From Streptomyces smaragdinus (GTDB lineage: Bacteria > Actinomycetota > Actinomycetes > Streptomycetales > Streptomycetaceae): DNA of 64,000 nt. The translations under genes and the position numbers were made by a program. A model generated the notes under the pieces. The model was not told the origin of the DNA. It did not search any database and was given only the letters and a program-made list of their open reading frames with translations. Location of the stretch: contig NZ_WEGJ01000012.1 in the NCBI RefSeq assembly GCF_009604385.1, positions 62,001-126,000 of the forward strand, written 5' to 3'. The stretch's first letter is position 1. Each line of letters opens with the position of its first letter. Shown here piece after piece: positions 16,348-27,141 of this stretch.

Positions 16348-17566
16348 GCTCGGCCGGGGGTCCGGGGGTTGTCCCCCGGGAAAGCGCAGCACTGTGCGGT
16401 GGGGGCGCCTCCGCTGCAGGCGCCGGACGCGCCGGAGCGCTCTTGAGCAGCCGCTGGCCCGCCGCCAGTACGAGGCAGAGGGCCGCCGTTACGGTCCAGA
16501 GGGGGCCCGGGCCCGCGTGTTCGAGGAGTTGGGTGCCGGTGACCGGGGCGGCGATGCCCGCGATGCCCCAGCTCGTGCCGTAGACGGCGAGATAGCGGCC
16601 GGTGGCGCCGGGCGGTGCGAGGTCGGCGACGAGGGCGAAGGCGCGGCCCATGACGAGGAGTTGACCGACGCCCCACAGCGCGGCCGACGTCAGCAGGACG
16701 GGCAGGGGGGCGGGCGTCGCGTAGCCGGCGAGGGCGGCGGCCATCAGGACGTGGCCGGCGGTCAGCGCCGCGGGGGCGGACAGCGCGGCGACGCGGGGCA
16801 GGCGCAGGAGTGGCTGGGCGGCGATCAGGGCGACGGCGGAGGCGGTGAACAGCAGGCCGGCGTCGGCCGGTTCGCGGCCGCGTTCCCCGAGGGCGAGCGG
16901 GAGCACGGTGAGCACCTGGAGGTAGATCAGGGCGAACGCCGTGCCGAAGGCCAGCAGGAGCAGCAGCCGGCGGTCGCGCCACGGCCTCGCGTCCGGCCGG
17001 CTTGCGGTGTCCTCGGCGCGGGGGCGGTCCGCGGGGAGGACGGCGTACAGGGCCGCGCCGCACAGGAGGCAGGTCGCCGCGTCGGCGACGAACAGCCAGC
17101 GCAGGTCCCAGCGGCCCAGCCCGGCCGCCAGCAGGCCCGCGCCGACGCCCCCGGCCGCGAGCGCGGCGTTCAGCAGCCCGTACGCGCGCACCCGCAGGCC
17201 GGGGCTCACGGCGTCGGCGATCAGGGCCTGGCTGGGCGGCTCGTACAGCTCGAAGACCAGCCCCAGCACCACCGCCCAGCACAGGGCCGCCGTCAGGCTG
17301 TCCGCCGCCGCGAGGCCGAGCTGGGCGACGGCGCTGGCGCCGAGGCCGAGCGCGATGGTACGGCGGGGGCCGAGGCTGTCGGCGAGCCGGCCGCCCACCA
17401 GCCGGGACGGGATGGTCGCCAGGCCGAAGGCGGCGGAGACCAGTCCGGCGACGGCGGGGCCGACGCCGAACCGGGTGCTGACGAGCACGGTGAGGAAGGA
17501 GATCGAGAACGTGCCGAGCTGATTGACGGTCCGCGCGGCGACGAGCAGCCAGACGGTACGCGGCAC
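16250..17566 (-). CDS. MFS transporter with low-complexity C-terminal tail
   Basis: 438 aa, about 12 transmembrane segments over residues 1-380. GGRLADSLGPRRT is motif A. The last 55 or so residues are Pro/Ala-rich and contain the element EAPPPHS twice, encoded by two copies of a 38-bp repeat. This tail runs through the intergenic space and 98 bases into the convergent MFS gene. It is probably a multidrug or metabolite exporter. It is divergent from the CGNR-type regulator gene across 83 bases holding a palindrome, which suggests control by that regulator. GTG start. Confidence 0.85.
   Translation of the reverse strand: MPRTVWLLVAARTVNQLGTFSISFLTVLVSTRFGVGPAVAGLVSAAFGLATIPSRLVGGRLADSLGPRRTIALGLGASAVAQLGLAAADSLTAALCWAVVLGLVFELYEPPSQALIADAVSPGLRVRAYGLLNAALAAGGVGAGLLAAGLGRWDLRWLFVADAATCLLCGAALYAVLPADRPRAEDTASRPDARPWRDRRLLLLLAFGTAFALIYLQVLTVLPLALGERGREPADAGLLFTASAVALIAAQPLLRLPRVAALSAPAALTAGHVLMAAALAGYATPAPLPVLLTSAALWGVGQLLVMGRAFALVADLAPPGATGRYLAVYGTSWGIAGIAAPVTGTQLLEHAGPGPLWTVTAALCLVLAAGQRLLKSAPARPAPAAEAPPPHSAALSRGTTPGPPAELNDPAPAKEAPPPHSGTAPQPHPHRPPARPTG
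16303..16340. repeat. 38-bp direct repeat, copy 1
   Basis: Begins CACTGTGCGGTGGGGGCGCC and ends GCAGGCGCCGGA. It matches copy 2 at 36 of 38 positions, 87 bases away. It lies inside the overlapping 3' ends of two convergent MFS genes. Confidence 0.75.
16390..16427. repeat. 38-bp direct repeat, copy 2
   Basis: Second copy, differing at two adjacent positions (GC for TT). Between the copies lies GTCCGGGGGTTGTCCCCCGG-type sequence that resembles intergenic repeats dispersed in Streptomyces chromosomes. It encodes part of the minus-strand MFS tail. Confidence 0.75.
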
Positions 17567-17597
17567 GCACCCTCCTCCGTGACTGGCTAATGCGATA

Positions 17598-17610
17598 ACG
17601 TCAGTGACGT
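17598..17610. promoter_or_regulatory. operator-like palindrome between MFS and CGNR genes
   Basis: ACGTCA-G-TGACGT is a perfect inverted repeat. Extended to ATAACGTCA-G-TGACGTCAT it matches at eight of nine positions. It sits midway in the 83-bp divergent intergenic region, so one bound regulator could control both genes. Confidence 0.55.
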
Positions 17611-17649
17611 CATGCGCTCACCGTAATCCGAGGCGAGGTAACTGGTCAA

Positions 17650-18213
17650 GTGATGTTCGACAGTCACGTGACGGTGCTGCTGGACGCATCCGTCGCGCTG
17701 GTCAACGCCCTCACACCGGGCACCGCCCGCGGAAAGCCCTACGAGGTGCCCTCCGACCTCCCGGGGGCCGTCGCCGCCGCACTGCCCTCCGTCGACGCGG
17801 CGGAGGTCCAGGAACGGTCGGCGCTCTATCTGGCCCGTACGGCCGATCGGCTGCGTACCGTCTTCGAGGCGGCGGCGGCCGGACACGTGGACACGGCGGC
17901 GGCGGAGGTCAACGCCCTGCTGCGCGACACCGGCGCCCGTCCGCAGCTCGACCGGGCGCCCGGCGAGCCGTGGCAGCTGCACTTCCACGGGGCGGACGAC
18001 AGCCTTGCCGTCGGCTGGAGCGCGGGCTGCGCCACGGGCCTGGCGCTGGCGGTGGGCAGCTCGCTCGCGGGCAGGCTGGGGGTGTGCGCGGCGGGCGGCT
18101 GCGACCGGGTGTACGTCGACACGTCCCGTAACGCGGGCCGTCAGTTCTGCTCGACGGCGTGCCAGAACCGGGTGAAGGCGGCGGCGTTCCGCGCCCGCCG
18201 CCTGGGGGCCTGA
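17650..18213 (+). CDS. ABATE / CGNR-type zinc-finger regulator
   Basis: 187 aa. The N-terminal part is an ABATE-like ligand-binding domain. The C-terminus (about 145-187) is a CGNR-type zinc finger, CAAGGC...FCSTACQNRVKAAAFRAR, where the name-giving CGNR reads CQNR; the four cysteines are kept. Such proteins are presumed stress- or ligand-responsive regulators, often beside transporter genes. It is divergent from an MFS exporter with a shared palindrome. GTG at 17650 has GAGG 11 bases ahead; the ATG three bases later is an alternative start. Confidence 0.85.
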   Translation: MMFDSHVTVLLDASVALVNALTPGTARGKPYEVPSDLPGAVAAALPSVDAAEVQERSALYLARTADRLRTVFEAAAAGHVDTAAAEVNALLRDTGARPQLDRAPGEPWQLHFHGADDSLAVGWSAGCATGLALAVGSSLAGRLGVCAAGGCDRVYVDTSRNAGRQFCSTACQNRVKAAAFRARRLGA

Positions 18214-18217
18214 CCGG

Positions 18218-18610
18218 TCAGCGGGACGCGAAGGGCTGGTCCGTCGGGACGATCTCCCGGCCCAGCGGGAGCAGCGAGATCGGAATCATCTTGAAGTTCG
18301 CGATGCCCAGCGGGATGCCGATGATCGTGACGCACAGCGCGATGCCCGTGGTGATGTGCCCCAGGGCCAGCCACCAGCCCGCCAGGACCAGCCACAGGAT
18401 GTTGCCGATCATCGAGGGCGCGCCCGCGTCCCGGCGCTCGACGGTGGTGCGGCCGAAGGGCCACAGCGCGTAGCCCGCGATCCGGAAGGACGCCACGCCG
18501 AAGGGGATGCCGATGATCGTGATGCACAGGATGACACCGGCCAGCACGTAACCGAGGGCCATCCACAGTCCGCACAGGACGAGCCAGATCAGGTTCAGGA
18601 GCGTCTTCAT
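18218..18610 (-). CDS. YccF family membrane protein
   Basis: 130 aa with two copies of the YccF unit, each a hydrophobic segment followed by a short loop (LCITIIGIPFGVASFRIAG and LCVTIIGIPLGIANFKMIP). About four transmembrane helices are expected. The function of the family is unknown. It converges with the CGNR regulator gene across four bases and lies downstream of htpX on the same strand. Confidence 0.88.
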   Translation of the reverse strand: MKTLLNLIWLVLCGLWMALGYVLAGVILCITIIGIPFGVASFRIAGYALWPFGRTTVERRDAGAPSMIGNILWLVLAGWWLALGHITTGIALCVTIIGIPLGIANFKMIPISLLPLGREIVPTDQPFASR

Positions 18611-18692
18611 GATCCCAGGGTCTCAGGATCCGCCGTCCCCGGCCAGGTACTTGAGGACCACCGGACCCCGACGCGACCCCGAGTGCCGCCCC

Positions 18693-19559
18693 TCACCGCT
18701 CGCCGCCGCCCGCCATGGCCTCCAGGCGGCGGATGCGCTCGGCCATCGGGGGGTGGGTGGAGAAGAGGCTCGCGCCGCCGCGGGCGCGGGGGCCGAAGGG
18801 GCTCGCGATCATCATGTGGCTGGCCGTCTCGATCCGCGGCTCCGGCGGCAGCGGCAGCTGTTTCGTGCCCGCCTCCAGCTTCCGCAGGGCGCTGGCGAGG
18901 GCCAGCGGGTCGCCGGTGAGCTGCGAGCCCGTCTCGTCCGCCGCGTATTCGCGGGAGCGGCTGATCGCCAGCTTGATGACGGATGCCGCGATGGGGCCCA
19001 GCAGCATGATCATCAGCATGCCGAGGGGGCCGGGGCCGTCGTTGTCCCGGCCGCCGATCGGGATCAGCCAGGCGAAGTTCGCCAGGAACATGATCACCGA
19101 GGCGAGGGCGCCGGCCACCGATGAGATGAGGATGTCCCGGTTGTAGACGTGCATCAACTCGTGCCCGAGGACGCCGCGCAGCTCCCGTTCGTCGAGGATC
19201 CGCAGGATGCCCTCCGTACAGCACACCGCCGCGTTGCGCGGGTCGCGGCCCGTGGCGAAGGCGTTCGGGGCGGCCGTCGGGGAGATGTAGAGCCGGGGCA
19301 TCGGCTGGCGCGCCTGGGTGGAGAGCTCGCGCACGATCCGGTACATCTGCGGCGCCTCGATCTCGCTGACCGGGCGGGCGCGCATGGCGCGCAGCGCGAG
19401 CTTGTCGCTGTTCCAGTACGCGTACGCGTTGGTGGCCAGCGCGACGAAGAGCGCGATGATCAGGCCCCTGCGGCCGAAGGCGCTGCCGATGAGCAGGATC
19501 AGCGCCGACATCCCGCCGAGGAGCGCGGCTGTCTTCAGCCCGTTGTTCGACCGGTGCAC
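18693..19559 (-). CDS. htpX: M48 zinc metalloprotease HtpX
   Basis: 288 aa from a GTG start. Two N-terminal transmembrane segments (about 12-28 and 30-48), the zinc motif HELMH (133-137), a second hydrophobic pair (about 145-185) and SREYAADE with the third zinc ligand. HtpX degrades misfolded membrane proteins at the cytoplasmic membrane. GGAGG is placed shortly before the start. It stands between the nuo2 cluster and yccF, all on the minus strand; the 192-base gap to nuoN2 holds a weak hairpin. Confidence 0.93.
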   Translation of the reverse strand: MHRSNNGLKTAALLGGMSALILLIGSAFGRRGLIIALFVALATNAYAYWNSDKLALRAMRARPVSEIEAPQMYRIVRELSTQARQPMPRLYISPTAAPNAFATGRDPRNAAVCCTEGILRILDERELRGVLGHELMHVYNRDILISSVAGALASVIMFLANFAWLIPIGGRDNDGPGPLGMLMIMLLGPIAASVIKLAISRSREYAADETGSQLTGDPLALASALRKLEAGTKQLPLPPEPRIETASHMMIASPFGPRARGGASLFSTHPPMAERIRRLEAMAGGGER

Positions 19560-19695
19560 TGTGCGCCCTCCAGGAAACGTGCCTCAGGGAGATGGGGCCT
19601 TGTCACACCACAAGTGGACCCTCCCTCTTTGGGCAACGCGAGGCGAGAGCGTGCGGTTCCCCTTGCCCGCGTGACCGGAATTACTCCGTACGGGT

Positions 19696-19722
19696 GATGT
19701 TCCCGGCGGTCGCCCGGGCATC
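19696..19722 (-). terminator. possible terminator after nuoN2
   Basis: GATG..CCCGG pairs with CCGGG-CATC around a short loop, with a two-base bulge, 30 bases beyond the nuoN2 stop. The stem is weak and no U-run follows, so this is tentative. Confidence 0.3.
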
Positions 19723-19751
19723 GCCGCAGGTGGCGGCGTCAGCGTTCGTGC

Positions 19752-21230
19752 TCAGAGAAGTGCCTGGTCGGCGAACTTCAGGATCAGCTGCGGCGCTCCC
19801 GACAGGGCCAGCGCCACGACGGCGGCGACCGCCGTCGCCGCGCCGAGAACGCGTGGCATACGGACCTTCGCGGCGTCCTTCGCCGGCTCGCGGAACAGCT
19901 GCGCGGTCCAGCGCAGGTAGTAGTACAGCCCGACGACGACGTTCAGCGCCATCACCACCGCCAGCCAGCCCAGCCCCGCGTCGACCGCGGTGCCGAGGAC
20001 GGCGACCTTCCCGAACAGGCCGATGACGCCGGGCGGCAGGCCCGCCAGGTTCACCAGGAAGAAGGCGAGCGCGAGGGCGGTGAGCGGGTGGGCGGCGTAC
20101 AGGCCGCGCTGGTCGGCGATCCGGCGGCTGCCGGTGGCGGCGACCACCGCGAAGGCGCCCAGGTTCACCACGGCGTACATGAGGGCGTACGCGAGGGTCG
20201 AGCCGACGGCCCGCGACGGGTCGTCGGACCAGCCGGCGGCGGCGATGGGGACCAGCAGATAGCCGGCCTGCGCCACGGACGACCAGGCGAGCAGCCGCAC
20301 CGCGCTGTGCGGGGCGTCCGCGCGCTGGCGGACGGCCGCCACATTGCCCGCCGTCATGGTGAGCGCCGCCAGCACGGCGACGACCGGCCCCCACACGTCG
20401 TGGTACGCGGGGAAGGCGAGGAGGGTGACGAGGATCAGCCCGGTGAACCCGACGGCCTTCCCGACGGCGGAGAGGAACGCGGCGATCGGCACCGGCGCGC
20501 CGACGTAGGTGTCCGGCACCCAGAAGTGGAACGGGACGGCGGCCGTCTTGAACGCGAAGCCGACGAGCGTCAGCGCCACGCCCACCGTCGCGAGCGTCTC
20601 CAGCCGGGGGTCCGTCTTCGCGAGCCCGTCGGCGATCACGTCGAAGTGCAGGCTGCCGGAGGCGGCGTACACGAAGCTGACGCCCAGGAGCATGACGGCG
20701 GTGGCGACGACGGACGACAGGAAGAACTTCAGCGCCGCCTCGGCGGACAGCCGGTCGCCGCGCCGCAGTCCGACGAGGGCGAACGCGGGGAGGGACGCCG
20801 TTTCGAGGGCGATGATCAGGGTCGCGAAGTCACGGGCGGCGGGCAGCAGCGCGGCGCCCGCGACGGACGACAGCAGCAGGAACCAGAACTCCCCGGCGGG
20901 GAGGCCCGTTTCCTTCACGTCGTGCACGCTGAGCAGGGCGGTCAGGACGGCACCGCCAAAGACCAGCAGCTGGACGACGAGCGTGAAACCGTCCGCCCGG
21001 TACGAGCAGACGTCCGGGGTGTCCGTCAGACAGAACGTGGCCCGGTGGTCGCCCACGAGGGGCAGCAGGCTGAGGGCGGCGGCCGTGAGACCGGCGATCG
21101 CGCCCCAGCCGAGGAGGTGTTTGCGCTCCGGCGGCAGGAACAGATCGGCCACCAGCAGCGCCAGGCCCGCCAGCGCGGCGATGACAGGGGCCGCGATCGC
21201 GACCCAGTCGACGGACTGGACCAGGGACAT
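19752..21230 (-). CDS. nuoN2: NADH dehydrogenase-like subunit N, second copy
   Basis: 492 aa, about 14 transmembrane helices. It is an antiporter-like subunit of the complex I membrane arm, with typical stretches FKTAAVPFHFWVPDTYVGAP (proton-channel Lys in helix 8) and LLAWSSVAQAGYL. It should move protons as part of the nuo2 complex. The ATG overlaps the nuoM2 stop as TGATG. It is the last gene of the cluster and shorter than the other NuoN in this window (550 aa). Confidence 0.92.
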   Translation of the reverse strand: MSLVQSVDWVAIAAPVIAALAGLALLVADLFLPPERKHLLGWGAIAGLTAAALSLLPLVGDHRATFCLTDTPDVCSYRADGFTLVVQLLVFGGAVLTALLSVHDVKETGLPAGEFWFLLLSSVAGAALLPAARDFATLIIALETASLPAFALVGLRRGDRLSAEAALKFFLSSVVATAVMLLGVSFVYAASGSLHFDVIADGLAKTDPRLETLATVGVALTLVGFAFKTAAVPFHFWVPDTYVGAPVPIAAFLSAVGKAVGFTGLILVTLLAFPAYHDVWGPVVAVLAALTMTAGNVAAVRQRADAPHSAVRLLAWSSVAQAGYLLVPIAAAGWSDDPSRAVGSTLAYALMYAVVNLGAFAVVAATGSRRIADQRGLYAAHPLTALALAFFLVNLAGLPPGVIGLFGKVAVLGTAVDAGLGWLAVVMALNVVVGLYYYLRWTAQLFREPAKDAAKVRMPRVLGAATAVAAVVALALSGAPQLILKFADQALL

Positions 21231-22783
21231 CAGCGGCCTCCCGCGAGGAGCTTCTGCACGGCGGGATCCGTCAGCCCGATGAGGGCCGCCGGCCACAGTC
21301 CGCCGAGGACGGTGAGGACGACGAGCGGCGTCCAGGCGGCGAACTCGTAGCCGCGTACGTCGGGCAGCTTCGGCACCTCGCCGGAGTGCGGGCCCATGCA
21401 CACCCGGCGGACGACGACCAGCAGATACGCGGCGGTGAGCAGCGTGCCGAAGCCGGCGACCGCCATGAACGCGAGGAACGCGGGCCGGCTGAGCCCGTCC
21501 GCCGGGTCGAACGCGCCGAACATGGCGAGCATCTCGCCCCAGAACCCGGCCAGCCCCGGCAGCCCGAGCGAGGCGACGGCGCCGAACGCGAGCAGCCCGC
21601 CGAGGCGGGGGGCCTTGCCGTACAGGGCGCCCCGCGCGAGCTGGTCGAGGTCGGTGGTGCCGGTGCGGTCCTTGAGTGCCCCGACGAGGAAGAAGAGCAG
21701 GCCGGTGATCAGGCCGTGGGCGATGTTGGCGAAGAGCGCGCCGTTGAGGCCGGTGGGGGTGAGGGTGGCGATGCCCAGGAGGACGAAGCCCATGTGGCCG
21801 ACGGAGCTGTAGGCGATGAGGCGTTTGAGGTCGCCCTTGGCGCCGGTGCGGGCCAGGGCGAGGCAGGCGAGGGATCCGTAGATGATCCCGACGACGCCGA
21901 AGGCCGCGAGGTAGGGCGCGTAGGTGTGGGCGGCGTCCGGGGCGACGGGCAGGACGAGGCGGACGAAGCCGTACGTGCCCATCTTGAGCAGGACGCCGGC
22001 CAGGAGCACCGAGCCGACGGTCGGGGCGGCGGTGTGGGCGTCGGGGAGCCAGCTGTGCAGGGGCCACATCGGGGTCTTCACGGCCAGGCCGAGGCCGATG
22101 GCCAAAACCGCGATGAGCTGCACGGATCGGCTCAGGTTGGACCCGTTGTCAGTGGCGAGTGCCACCATGTCGAAGGTGCCGCCCTTGATGCCGATGAGGA
22201 GGAAACCCAGCAGCATGATCACGGAGCCGAGCAGCGTGTAGAGGATGAACTTCCAGGCCGCCTTGGTGCGTTGCTGCCCGCCCCAGCGCGCGATCAGGAA
22301 GTACATCGGGATGAGGACCATCTCGAAGGCCAGGAAGAACAGCAGCAGGTTGAGGACGGCGAAGGTGGCGAGCATGCCGGACTCGAGGACGAGCAGCAGG
22401 GCCACGAAGGCCGTCGCGGAGGGGCCTTCGGGCTTGTTGAAGTAGCTGTAGATCGCGCACAGGAAGGTGAGCAGCGCGGTCAGTACGAGAAGGGGGAGCG
22501 AGACGCCGTCGATGCCGAGGTGCAGCCGGATGCCGAGCGCGGGGATCCAGCTGATGTCGGTGTCGGCCTGGACGGTCGCCGGGTGATCGTGGTCGAAGCC
22601 GGCGGCCAGTACGAGGGACAGGACGAACACGACACCGGTGACGGTGACGCCGTGCCGCAGCACCGCCTGCTCGGGGCTCTTGCCCCGCAGCCCGGGCGGG
22701 GCCGGCAGGAGCGCGGCGACCGAGCCGAGGAGGGGGACGACGACGATGGCGGCGAGGACCAGTTGCATGGCGGTGTCATTCAT
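21230..22783 (-). CDS. nuoM2: NADH dehydrogenase-like subunit M, second copy
   Basis: 517 aa, about 14 transmembrane helices, complex I antiporter-like subunit. FEMVLIPMYFLIARWGG, VKTPMWPLHSWLPDAHTAAP and RLIAYSSVGHMGFVLLGI are typical of NuoM, including the conserved Glu of helix 5 and Lys of helix 7. Its stop overlaps nuoN2, and it starts three bases after the nuoL2 stop. ATG start at 22783. Confidence 0.93.
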   Translation of the reverse strand: MNDTAMQLVLAAIVVVPLLGSVAALLPAPPGLRGKSPEQAVLRHGVTVTGVVFVLSLVLAAGFDHDHPATVQADTDISWIPALGIRLHLGIDGVSLPLLVLTALLTFLCAIYSYFNKPEGPSATAFVALLLVLESGMLATFAVLNLLLFFLAFEMVLIPMYFLIARWGGQQRTKAAWKFILYTLLGSVIMLLGFLLIGIKGGTFDMVALATDNGSNLSRSVQLIAVLAIGLGLAVKTPMWPLHSWLPDAHTAAPTVGSVLLAGVLLKMGTYGFVRLVLPVAPDAAHTYAPYLAAFGVVGIIYGSLACLALARTGAKGDLKRLIAYSSVGHMGFVLLGIATLTPTGLNGALFANIAHGLITGLLFFLVGALKDRTGTTDLDQLARGALYGKAPRLGGLLAFGAVASLGLPGLAGFWGEMLAMFGAFDPADGLSRPAFLAFMAVAGFGTLLTAAYLLVVVRRVCMGPHSGEVPKLPDVRGYEFAAWTPLVVLTVLGGLWPAALIGLTDPAVQKLLAGGR

Positions 22784-22786
22784 AGG

Positions 22787-24735
<1,949 letters not shown>

Positions 24736-24739
<4 letters not shown>

Positions 24740-25092
24740 GCGGCGGCCTCCTCGGCCGGGAGCTGCGCGGGGTCGGGAACCGCCGGGGGCTCCGCCAGAT
24801 CCCGCAGCCGGTCGACGTCGGACGTGCCCCGCGCCCGGTACACGGCCAGCACGATCGCCAGCCCGATGCCGATCTCCGCGGCGGCCACGGTGATCACGAA
24901 CAGGGTGAGCGACTGCCCGGCGTGCAGGGTGTCGCGCAGCCAGACGTCGAAGGCGACGAGGTTCAGGTTGACGGCGTTGAGCATCAGCTCGACGGACATC
25001 AGCACCAGGATGGCGTTGCGCCGGGCGAGCACCCCGTACAGCCCGACGCAGAAGAGCAGCGCGGCCAGTACGGCCGGATACGCGAGATGCAT
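24736..25092 (-). CDS. nuoK2: NADH dehydrogenase-like subunit K, second copy
   Basis: 118 aa with three transmembrane helices. SVELMLNAVNLNLVAF carries the conserved helix 2 Glu, and VAAAEIGIGLAIVLAVYR the helix 3 motif. The C-terminus is about 20 residues longer than the other NuoK here (99 aa) and Ala/Pro/Glu-rich. It sits between nuoJ2 (TGATG overlap) and nuoL2 (GTGA overlap). Confidence 0.93.
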
Positions 25093-25658
25093 CAGCGGTC
25101 CTCCCCCGCACCGTCAGCAGAAGGAGCCGTACGCCGGGACAGCACGATCGCCCCCACCAGCGCCGCCAGCAGCAGCACCGACAGCGCCTCGAACGGCAGC
25201 ACCCAGTGCCGGAAGAGCGCGGCGCCCATGATGTCGGTCGTCCCCCGCGCCGGCGAGACGTCGATCCACGTACTGCGGAACGCGTCCACCACCAGCGTCA
25301 CCAGCAGCCCCGCCGACACCACCGCCACCCCCAGGGCGACCGGCCGGTTCCCCGAGTCGGCGTCCGGCGAGCGGCCTATCGGCGCCCGGGTCAGCATCAG
25401 CCCGAACAGCAGCAGGACGACCACCGACCCGACGTAGATCAGCACCTGCACCCACGCGATGAACTCGGCGGTCAGCAGCAGATACTCCACCGCCAGCCCG
25501 CCCAGCGTGGCGACCAGCCACAGCGCGGAGTGCACCAGCTGCCGCGTGGTCACGGTCACCACCGCGGCCCCCAGCGTGACCAGCCCGACCAGCAGGAAGA
25601 CGATCTCCACCCCGGCCGGCGAGAGAAAACCGCGGGTCTCCGCGGCGAGCGTGATCAC
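25092..25658 (-). CDS. nuoJ2: NADH dehydrogenase-like subunit J, second copy
   Basis: 188 aa with five predicted transmembrane helices; AWVQVLIYVGSVVVLLLFGLM is the conserved helix 3 region of NuoJ. It forms part of the proton path between the quinone site and the antiporter subunits. The GTG start overlaps the nuoI2 stop as GTGA. It is much shorter than the other NuoJ in this window (281 aa), which has a long hydrophilic tail. Confidence 0.92.
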   Translation of the reverse strand: MITLAAETRGFLSPAGVEIVFLLVGLVTLGAAVVTVTTRQLVHSALWLVATLGGLAVEYLLLTAEFIAWVQVLIYVGSVVVLLLFGLMLTRAPIGRSPDADSGNRPVALGVAVVSAGLLVTLVVDAFRSTWIDVSPARGTTDIMGAALFRHWVLPFEALSVLLLAALVGAIVLSRRTAPSADGAGEDR

Positions 25659-26185
25659 GAGGAAGCCTCCGTGGCAGCCTTCTCCACGGCCTTGCGCGCC
25701 GCGGCGACCTCCTTGGGCTCCTCGGCGGCGGGATCCAGCGCCGGCGGCGCCGGTACGGTCCACATCCACTCGCGCAGCTTGTCCCGCTCGTGCGTCAGCT
25801 CACGGATGTCCTCCGTCGCGTACTCGAACTCCGGCGACCAGAACAGCGCGTCGAACGGACACACCTCGATGCAGATCCCGCAGTACATGCACAGCGCGAA
25901 GTCGATCGCGAACCGGTCCAGCACGTTACGGCTGCGCTCCCGCCCGCCGGGCGCGGCCGGCGGCACCGTCTCCTTGTGGGAGTCGATGTAGATGCACCAG
26001 TCCGGGCACTCGCGGGCGCACAGCATGCAGACCGTGCAGTTCTCCTCGAACAGCGCGATCACGCCGCGGCTGCGCGGCGGCAGCGCGGGCTGCGCCTCGG
26101 GATAGTGCGCGGTGTGCGAGCGGCGCGTCATGGTCCGCAGCGTGACAGCGAGGCCCTTGGCCAGGCCCCGGCCGGGGGTAGCCAT
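25655..26185 (-). CDS. nuoI2: NADH dehydrogenase-like subunit I, second copy
   Basis: 176 aa with two ferredoxin-type 4Fe-4S motifs, CTVCMLCARECP and CMYCGICIEVCP, complete with all eight cysteines (clusters N6a and N6b). It links the electron input side to NuoB. In a complex without NuoEFG this subunit, together with NuoB, is the natural place for an external donor such as ferredoxin to dock. The C-terminus is Ala/Glu-rich. ATG at 26185 overlaps the nuoH2 stop as TGATG. Confidence 0.93.
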   Translation of the reverse strand: MATPGRGLAKGLAVTLRTMTRRSHTAHYPEAQPALPPRSRGVIALFEENCTVCMLCARECPDWCIYIDSHKETVPPAAPGGRERSRNVLDRFAIDFALCMYCGICIEVCPFDALFWSPEFEYATEDIRELTHERDKLREWMWTVPAPPALDPAAEEPKEVAAARKAVEKAATEASS

Positions 26186-27141
26186 CAGATCACCACCTTG
26201 ACGATGCCGGTGAGCGCGATCTGCGCCAACGCGAGCGGAATGAGCACGGTCCAGGCGAACCGCTGGATCTGGTCTTCGCGCAGCCGCGGATACGTCACCC
26301 GCAGCCAGATCACGCCGAACGCCAGCACCGCCGTCTTCAGCAGCGTCCACAGCCACCCGACGCTGTCGCTGAACGGCCCGTGCCACCCGCCCAGGAACAG
26401 CACCGTGGTCAGCCCGCACAGGACGACGATCCCCGCGTACTCGGCGAGCATGAACAGCGCGAAGCGCAGCCCGCTGTACTCGGTGTACGCCCCGAAGATG
26501 ATCTCCGAGTCGGCGATCGGCGCGTCGAACGGCGGCCGCTGCAGCTCCGCCAGCCCGGCGGTGAAGAAGACGAACGCCCCGACGATCTGCCACGGGATCC
26601 ACCACCACTCGAACCCGTCGAGGATCCCGGTCAGCGACACGGTCCCCGCGGCCATGGCGACGCTCGCGGCGGTGAGCAGCATCGGCAGCTCGTACGCCAG
26701 CAGCTGCGCGGCGGTCCGCAGCCCGCCCAGCAGCCCGAACTTGTTGGCGCTGGCCCAGCCGCCCATCAGCGTGCCCAGCACCCCGGCGCCCATCACGGCC
26801 AGCACGAAGAAGATGCCCGCGTCGATCGCCTGCCCCACCCCGCCGCCGGGCGCGAACGGGATGGCGACGAGCACGATCAGGTACGGCAGCAGGGCGACGG
26901 CCGGCGCGAGCTGGAAGATGCGCCGGTCGGCGCCGTCCGGGACGACGTCCTCCTTCTGCGCGAACTTCACGCCGTCCGCGACGAGCTGCGCCCAGCCGTG
27001 GAAGCCGCCCGCGTACATGGGGCCGACGCGGCCCTGCATATGGGCCATGACCTTGTGTTCGGTCTGCCCGACGACCAGCGGGAGGACGAGGAAGACGAGG
27101 AGGACGCCGAGCAGCGTGACGATGACGTCGATGGCGTTCAC
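26185..27141 (-). CDS. nuoH2: NADH dehydrogenase-like subunit H, second copy
   Basis: 318 aa, about eight transmembrane helices. It forms the quinone tunnel at the membrane face. GRVGPMYAGGFHGWAQLVADGVKF and LAELQRPPFDAPIADSEI are typical of NuoH (loops with conserved acidic residues). It lacks the long hydrophilic tail of the other NuoH in this window (451 aa). The GTG start overlaps the nuoC2 stop as GTGA. Confidence 0.93.
   Translation of the reverse strand: MNAIDVIVTLLGVLLVFLVLPLVVGQTEHKVMAHMQGRVGPMYAGGFHGWAQLVADGVKFAQKEDVVPDGADRRIFQLAPAVALLPYLIVLVAIPFAPGGGVGQAIDAGIFFVLAVMGAGVLGTLMGGWASANKFGLLGGLRTAAQLLAYELPMLLTAASVAMAAGTVSLTGILDGFEWWWIPWQIVGAFVFFTAGLAELQRPPFDAPIADSEIIFGAYTEYSGLRFALFMLAEYAGIVVLCGLTTVLFLGGWHGPFSDSVGWLWTLLKTAVLAFGVIWLRVTYPRLREDQIQRFAWTVLIPLALAQIALTGIVKVVI

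Noticed and set aside
13531..16392. 953-codon open frame on the minus strand opposite the SDR and MFS genes
   Set aside because: Its composition (Arg/Pro/His/Gln-rich, no hydrophobic core) is that of an antisense shadow in high-GC DNA; the plus-strand frames encode recognisable families.
16303..16427. CRISPR or tandem-repeat array
   Set aside because: Only two copies occur, spaced once; no regular repeat-spacer pattern exists anywhere in the window.
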